From the NCBI GenBank assembly GCA_007130345.1, contig SLSP01000402.1, positions 1 through 8,631 of the forward strand: a stretch of DNA of 8,631 nucleotides, read 5' to 3'. The position numbers and the translations under genes were made by a program. This stretch comes from Thermoflexales bacterium (GTDB lineage: Bacteria > Chloroflexota > Anaerolineae > B4-G1 > SLSP01). The notes under the pieces were generated by a model. That model saw nothing but the letters and a program-made list of their open reading frames with translations. It searched no databases and was not told where the DNA came from. The first letter of the stretch is position 1, and every line of letters begins with the position of its first letter. Positions 5,966-8,631 of the stretch are shown one piece after another.

Positions 5966-7375
5966 TCAGGTGTGCCGCCACGCTGCCACGAGGGCCGCCA
6001 GGTCCTCAAAGACCACGTCGGGGCGGATGGGCGATTGCGGCAGCTCTTCGCGCCGCGTGACGCCAGAGAGCAGCAGGGCGGTGGGCATCCCCAGGCGCAG
6101 CCCGCCGAGTATATCGGTATCGAGCCGGTCGCCGATGACCAGCGTGTGTTCTGGCGCGGCCTGCATACGCGCCAGAGCCTGGCGGTAGAGCAGGGCCTCC
6201 GGCTTGCCCACGGTCACAGCTTCGACGCCGGTGGCGGCTTCAAGCGCGGCGATCTGCGATCCGTTGCCCGGAACCAGCCCGCGCTCCGAGGGGAAGGTGC
6301 GGTCGGGGTTGGTGGCAACGAAGCGCGCGCCTCCCCGGATGCAGAGGGTGGCTGTCGCCAGCTTCTCCCACGTCAGCCCGCGATCCCAGCCTACCACCAC
6401 CGCGTCAACGGGCGTTTCGCCCGAAGCGATGCGGAAGCCGCGCGCTTCCAGCGCCCAGTACACGCCGTCCCCGCCGATGGGGTAGACGGACGCGCCGGGT
6501 TCCAGCGCGTTTGCCAGATACTCGGCTGCGGCCAGCGAGGCGTTGAGGACGTGGCGCGCTTCGCAGGTCACGCCCAGGCTCGCCAGCTTGGCGAGGTATT
6601 GCGCGGGCGTGCGGCTGGAGTTGTTCGTCACCAGGACGTAGGGCAGCGCCTCGGCCTCCAGATGCGCGAAGAAGGCGTGTAGCCCCGGCAACGGCTGACT
6701 GCCGCGCCAGAGCACGCCATCCATATCGCAGAGCACGGCGCGCGCGCGCGACAGTGGAGATTGCGGCGCGCTATCGCGGGCGCGGGCCTGCAAGCGCGCG
6801 AAGGCCTCTGGCGTGTCCACATCGATGAGCGCGGCGGGATCGGCCACGCGGTAGGTCGTCAGCCGGTCGGGATAGCGCGCGAAGAGCGCGCGCCCGCCCA
6901 CGTCACCGGAGAGCGCGGCCAGTTCGGGGAAGAAGTCGCGGGCAAAGAGCGCGGGCGTGCCTCGGCGGCCGGCGGCATCTTCGGGCACGACGATGCTCGC
7001 GGCGGTGGCCTGCCAGCGCGCCACCAGGCCGCGCAACAGCGCCGGCGTGATGAGCGGCTGATCCACGGGCAAGAAGATCGCCGCGTCCACCGAGGCGGGG
7101 AGGGCCGCCAGCCCCACCGCCAGCGAGGCGCTCATCCCCTCGGCCCAGCGGTAATTGCGCAAGACCTGCGCGGGCCGCCCCGCGAGTTCCGGCGCGACGC
7201 GCTCGGCCTCCGCGCCCACCACCGCGATTACAGGGGCCAATCCCGCCGCCCACGCCGTATCGACCGCGCGCGCGATTAAAGGGCGGTCTTCCCAGCGCAA
7301 CAAGGGTTTAGGCTCCCCAAAACGCGAGGAACCTCCGGCGGCCAGGATAATCGCTGCGACAACGGGTTGGGACAT
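5966..7375 (-). CDS. Fused MocA/MobA-like nucleotidyltransferase and NagD-like (HAD-IIA) phosphatase
   Basis: This 469-residue protein joins two complete enzyme domains. Residues 1-200 are a MobA-like NTP transferase closest to the MocA (molybdopterin cytidylyltransferase) group: LAAGGSSRFGEPKPLL at 11-26 binds the nucleotide phosphate, GMSASLAVGL is at 80-89, PVDQPLI at 103-109 and LIDVDTPEAF at 183-192. After a short linker (about 201-210) comes a HAD-IIA phosphatase: nucleophile motif DMDGVLW at 217-223 (Asp217, Asp219), VTNNSSRT at 249-256, Lys391 in VGKPE, and GDRLDTDILG at 415-424, with a C2-type cap between. All key residues of both are present. The protein is probably cytoplasmic. Start ATG 7375 is chosen because AAGGAAG (7387-7381) lies 5 nt upstream; an in-frame GTG at 7399 has none. 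Usual family lengths are about 200 and 260 residues, so the sum fits a fusion. No molybdoenzyme gene is near, so the nucleotide and acceptor are uncertain. Confidence 0.9.
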   Translation of the reverse strand: MSQPVVAAIILAAGGSSRFGEPKPLLRWEDRPLIARAVDTAWAAGLAPVIAVVGAEAERVAPELAGRPAQVLRNYRWAEGMSASLAVGLAALPASVDAAIFLPVDQPLITPALLRGLVARWQATAASIVVPEDAAGRRGTPALFARDFFPELAALSGDVGGRALFARYPDRLTTYRVADPAALIDVDTPEAFARLQARARDSAPQSPLSRARAVLCDMDGVLWRGSQPLPGLHAFFAHLEAEALPYVLVTNNSSRTPAQYLAKLASLGVTCEARHVLNASLAAAEYLANALEPGASVYPIGGDGVYWALEARGFRIASGETPVDAVVVGWDRGLTWEKLATATLCIRGGARFVATNPDRTFPSERGLVPGNGSQIAALEAATGVEAVTVGKPEALLYRQALARMQAAPEHTLVIGDRLDTDILGGLRLGMPTALLLSGVTRREELPQSPIRPDVVFEDLAALVAAWRHT

Positions 7376-7408
7376 TGACGCTTCCTTAGTTAAGTTCACG
7401 TAGGACTC

Positions 7409-7433
7409 ATTGTATTTTTGCAGTAGCGCAAAA
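7409..7433 (-). promoter_or_regulatory. Possible promoter and operator of the fusion gene
   Basis: TACAAT (7414-7409, minus strand) matches the -10 consensus 5/6 and would start a message with a leader of about 27 nt that includes the ribosome site. No good -35 is seen; at 17-nt spacing the hexamer is TCAGTT. TTTTGC-AGTAGC-GCAAAA (7416-7433) is a 6-bp inverted repeat directly upstream of the -10 and could be a repressor site. Confidence 0.38.
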
Positions 7434-7567
7434 CTGACCCTGTGACAAGAAGAAGTTCCCGGTTGATTTCAAGTAAGGACACGGATTTACACGGAAAAAC
7501 ACGGATTTTTTTGGTTTTATCCGTGAAATCTGTGTTTATCCGTGTCCCAAACAGGGTGACTTTTGCG
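7427..7567. repeat. 141-bp nested inverted-repeat element with ACACGGA repeats
   Basis: Outer arms CGCAAAACTGACCCTGT (7427-7443) and ACAGGGTGACTTTTGCG (7551-7567) are reverse complements at 15 of 17 positions. Inside, a second imperfect pair begins with GGACACGGAT (7477) and ends with ATCCGTGTCC (7547). The left inner arm repeats ACACGGA at 7479, 7489 and 7499, exactly 10 bp apart; the right arm has TCCGTG or TCTGTG at 7520, 7529 and 7539. The ACACGGATTT type of repeat is, from memory, a frequent dispersed intergenic repeat in several bacterial phyla. No coding capacity is seen. Confidence 0.75.
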
Positions 7568-7606
7568 GATTGCGTATTTTTAATCCGTAATGCGTGATTT
7601 ACGCAT
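7566..7606. repeat. Two adjacent small hairpins next to the 141-bp element
   Basis: CGGATT/AATCCG (7566-7571 and 7582-7587, 10-nt loop) is followed by ATGCGT-GATTT-ACGCAT (7590-7606, perfect 6-bp stem). The GCGTA/TACGC composition is that of a short REP-like repeat. No T run follows, so a terminator is unlikely. Confidence 0.5.
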
Positions 7607-7701
7607 CAACTCTCAAATTCAACGCCTTTGAGACACACCCTAAGCGTATTGTACCGGGAAAGAGGGTATCGACAAGCATGGTCCTCTATTAATTTAGGGT
7701 A
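7607..7701. other. AT-rich spacer without recognised features
   Basis: I see no gene, terminator or strong promoter here. AGGGTATC occurs twice (around 7664 and 7696). The whole interval from 7376 to 7958 holds no confident gene; its remaining parts are described as repeats or as a remnant. Confidence 0.5.
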
Positions 7702-7884
7702 TCATCGCAATAATCTGGGGAATTTTTCCAGACTTGCCAGGTTGAAACTTAAAACTTGACTGCCCCATCGCATAGCGGTTTTGATAGCGTTGTGGGTCAG
7801 CTTCTCCCCGTCCATCTTGACCAGCGCGGCGCGCGCATCGCGCCCCAGGCCGATCAAGCGCGGATCGGCGGTGTCGTCGCCCAC
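7702..7884 (-). pseudogene. Short open frame, probable gene remnant truncated at a tandem duplication
   Basis: This frame could encode 60 residues from a GTG at 7884. The internal stretch LIGLGRDARAALVKMDGEK looks protein-like (amphipathic, ordinary codons), and the tail SFNLASLEKFPRLL is AT-richer. I do not recognise a family. No ribosome site precedes the GTG, which lies inside the first copy of a 28-bp tandem repeat. Because 28 is not a multiple of three, the duplication shifts the frame and brings in a stop at 7915-7917. Removing one copy in thought lets the frame run on upstream towards the restriction-enzyme gene, so a broken gene end is plausible. It may equally be non-coding. Confidence 0.25.
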
Positions 7885-7929
7885 GTTCAGGGCTGGCGGT
7901 GTCGTCGCCCACGTTCAGGGCTGGCGGTG
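7867..7929. repeat. 28-bp tandem repeat, two exact copies plus a partial third
   Basis: Unit 1 is 7867-7894 and unit 2 is 7895-7922; they are identical, beginning GGCGGTGTCGTC and ending GTTCAGGGCT. A partial third copy (GGCGGTG) covers 7923-7929. It lies 30 bases past the stop of the restriction-enzyme gene and looks like a recent minisatellite-type duplication. Confidence 0.9.
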
Positions 7930-7958
7930 GGGCTTTGTAGTTGGGTGTGCTATGGCGC

Positions 7959-8630
7959 TCACCCCACCGGCCACGCCGCGTCGATCTCGGCCATCAGGCG
8001 GAGGGTCTCCCCTAGCGCCGCGACAATCTGCTGATAGTGCTGCATATCCCCGTGAGTGAGGACACGCCCGCGCCGGTCTTTGAGCCACTTGTGGAGCACC
8101 TGGTAGCCGCCGATCTGGAAGTCCCACACATCGGGCGGGACGCCCTTGAAGTATTGCGTCTTGTTGATATACACGCGGCCTTCCTGAGACCTGTCAGGTT
8201 TTTCAAAACCTGACAGGTCTGGTGGCGTATATTTGGGATAGCCACCACGCGGCGCGACTTCGTTGCTACCGCGGATGGGGAAGCTGACGGCGACCTCACC
8301 CCCCGGCCCCCTCTCCGCACCCAGAGAGGGGGAGTCAAGCAGGTGTAACCCGATCAACTCGCGGCCCAGGGTGACGAGGTGCCAGAACAGGGCCGAATCG
8401 CCGGTGACGGGCACGCGGGGGAAGTCGATCTTGAGGAATTCGGCGTACCGCTCGCGGTAGGTGGGGCTGTGGAAGAGGGCGTAGATGTAGGCCAGGAGGT
8501 CTTCGGGGCCAAAGCTGGAAGCCGGTTGCTGGCTGCTGGCAGGCTGGATGGGCGCGAAGGGCAGGCCGAGCTTTTCCTCAACGGCCTGGACGAATTGGGG
8601 CGCGAGGTTGGGGACGCGGTTTCCGTGGTC
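7959..8630 (-). CDS. Type ISP restriction-modification enzyme, C-terminal specificity region (5' part outside window)
   Basis: The frame is open to the window edge and gives the last 223 residues. LLAYIYALFHSPTYRERYAEFLKIDFPRVP (45-74, with TYRERYAEFLKIDFPR the most telling part), LFWHLVTLGRELIGLHLL (81-98), GRVYINKTQYFKGVPPDVW (151-169), IGGYQVLHKWLKDRRGR (173-189) and HYQQIVAALGETLRLMAEID (198-217) are the conserved blocks of LlaGI-like single-polypeptide enzymes. In these one chain carries nuclease, helicase-translocase, N6-adenine methyltransferase and, at this end, target recognition. It defends against foreign DNA by cleaving unmethylated sites. The variable loop between LHLL and GRVYIN contains two palindromic DNA repeats translated in frame (residues about 99-113 and 138-148). 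The GTG at 8414 is internal, as homology continues upstream of it. Whether the missing N-terminal part is intact cannot be seen. Confidence 0.9.
   Translation of the reverse strand, partial: DHGNRVPNLAPQFVQAVEEKLGLPFAPIQPASSQQPASSFGPEDLLAYIYALFHSPTYRERYAEFLKIDFPRVPVTGDSALFWHLVTLGRELIGLHLLDSPSLGAERGPGGEVAVSFPIRGSNEVAPRGGYPKYTPPDLSGFEKPDRSQEGRVYINKTQYFKGVPPDVWDFQIGGYQVLHKWLKDRRGRVLTHGDMQHYQQIVAALGETLRLMAEIDAAWPVG
8187..8220. repeat. Perfect 16-bp palindromic repeat inside the restriction-enzyme coding sequence
   Basis: AGACCTGTCAGGTTTT (8187-8202) and AAAACCTGACAGGTCT (8205-8220) are exact reverse complements around a 2-nt loop. The minus-strand translation is DLSGFEKPDRS, residues 138-148 of the visible protein, without a stop. 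From memory, this AGACCTGTCAGG-type palindrome is a dispersed intergenic repeat in Chloroflexota and some other genomes. Confidence 0.9.
8294..8334. repeat. GC-rich hairpin repeat inside the restriction-enzyme coding sequence
   Basis: CCCCCTCTC (8307-8315) and GAGAGGGGG (8324-8332) form a 9-bp stem with an 8-nt loop, preceded by CCTCACCCCCCGG. On the minus strand it encodes about DSPSLGAERGPGGEV (residues 99-113). The layout resembles a known type of dispersed CTCACCCCC...GAGAGGGGGAG repeat, again recognised from memory. Confidence 0.75.
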
Positions 8631-8631
8631 C

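Noticed and set aside
5786..6682. 298-codon plus-strand frame
   Set aside because: Mostly antisense to the HAD domain of the fusion gene and the start of rlmN, with no motifs.
7427..7567. Periodic ACACGGA repeats as a CRISPR array
   Set aside because: The units are 7 bp at 10-bp spacing within an inverted repeat; there are no 25-40 bp repeats with unique spacers and no cas genes.
7867..7929. 28-bp tandem repeat as a CRISPR array
   Set aside because: The copies abut with no spacer between them.

Overview
The window looks like chromosomal DNA from a GC-rich bacterium. I favour the Chloroflexota (Anaerolineae-like). The reasons are the ALG5-like family 2 glycosyltransferase, the DUF4037 protein, an ISP-type restriction enzyme carrying dispersed palindromic repeats, and the style of the intergenic repeats. 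This assignment is a judgement from recognition; no search was run. Every gene I can support reads on the minus strand, so the window is transcribed from high to low coordinates. No tRNA, rRNA, CRISPR array or complete transposase is visible.

Layout in transcription order: (1) 8630-7959, C-terminal end of a type ISP (single-polypeptide) restriction-modification enzyme, open at the window edge, with two palindromic repeats inside its specificity-domain coding sequence. (2) 7958-7376, a repeat-rich stretch with a 28-bp tandem duplication that disrupts a short remnant frame, a pair of small hairpins, and a 141-bp nested inverted-repeat element whose edge abuts the promoter region of the next gene. 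(3) 7375-5966, a fusion of a MocA/MobA-like nucleotidyltransferase to a NagD-like (HAD-IIA) phosphatase. (4) 5899-4859, rlmN, probably cotranscribed with the fusion and followed by a perfect 13-bp hairpin terminator at 4697-4733. (5) 4858-4462, an AT-richer intergenic region with an inverted-repeat element and a good sigma70-type promoter whose spacer contains a run of eight C. (6) 4461-3220, a putative lipoprotein, then (7) 3175-2351, a class I SAM methyltransferase, and (8) 2312-1923, a small four-helix membrane protein. These three are 38-44 nt apart and probably form one operon. (9) 1828-737, a DUF4037 nucleotidyltransferase-like protein of visibly lower GC. (10) 624-1, the N-terminal 208 residues of a dolichyl-phosphate-glucosyltransferase-like GT2 enzyme, cut by the window edge.

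The genes do not form one obvious pathway. rlmN is housekeeping (23S rRNA/tRNA methylation). The GT2 enzyme probably makes a polyprenyl-phosphate sugar donor. The methyltransferase, membrane protein and lipoprotein may serve the envelope, but that is inference. The best leads for unusual biology are the palindromic repeats inside the restriction-enzyme gene, the nucleotidyltransferase-phosphatase fusion, and the homopolymer-spaced, possibly leaderless promoter of the lipoprotein operon.
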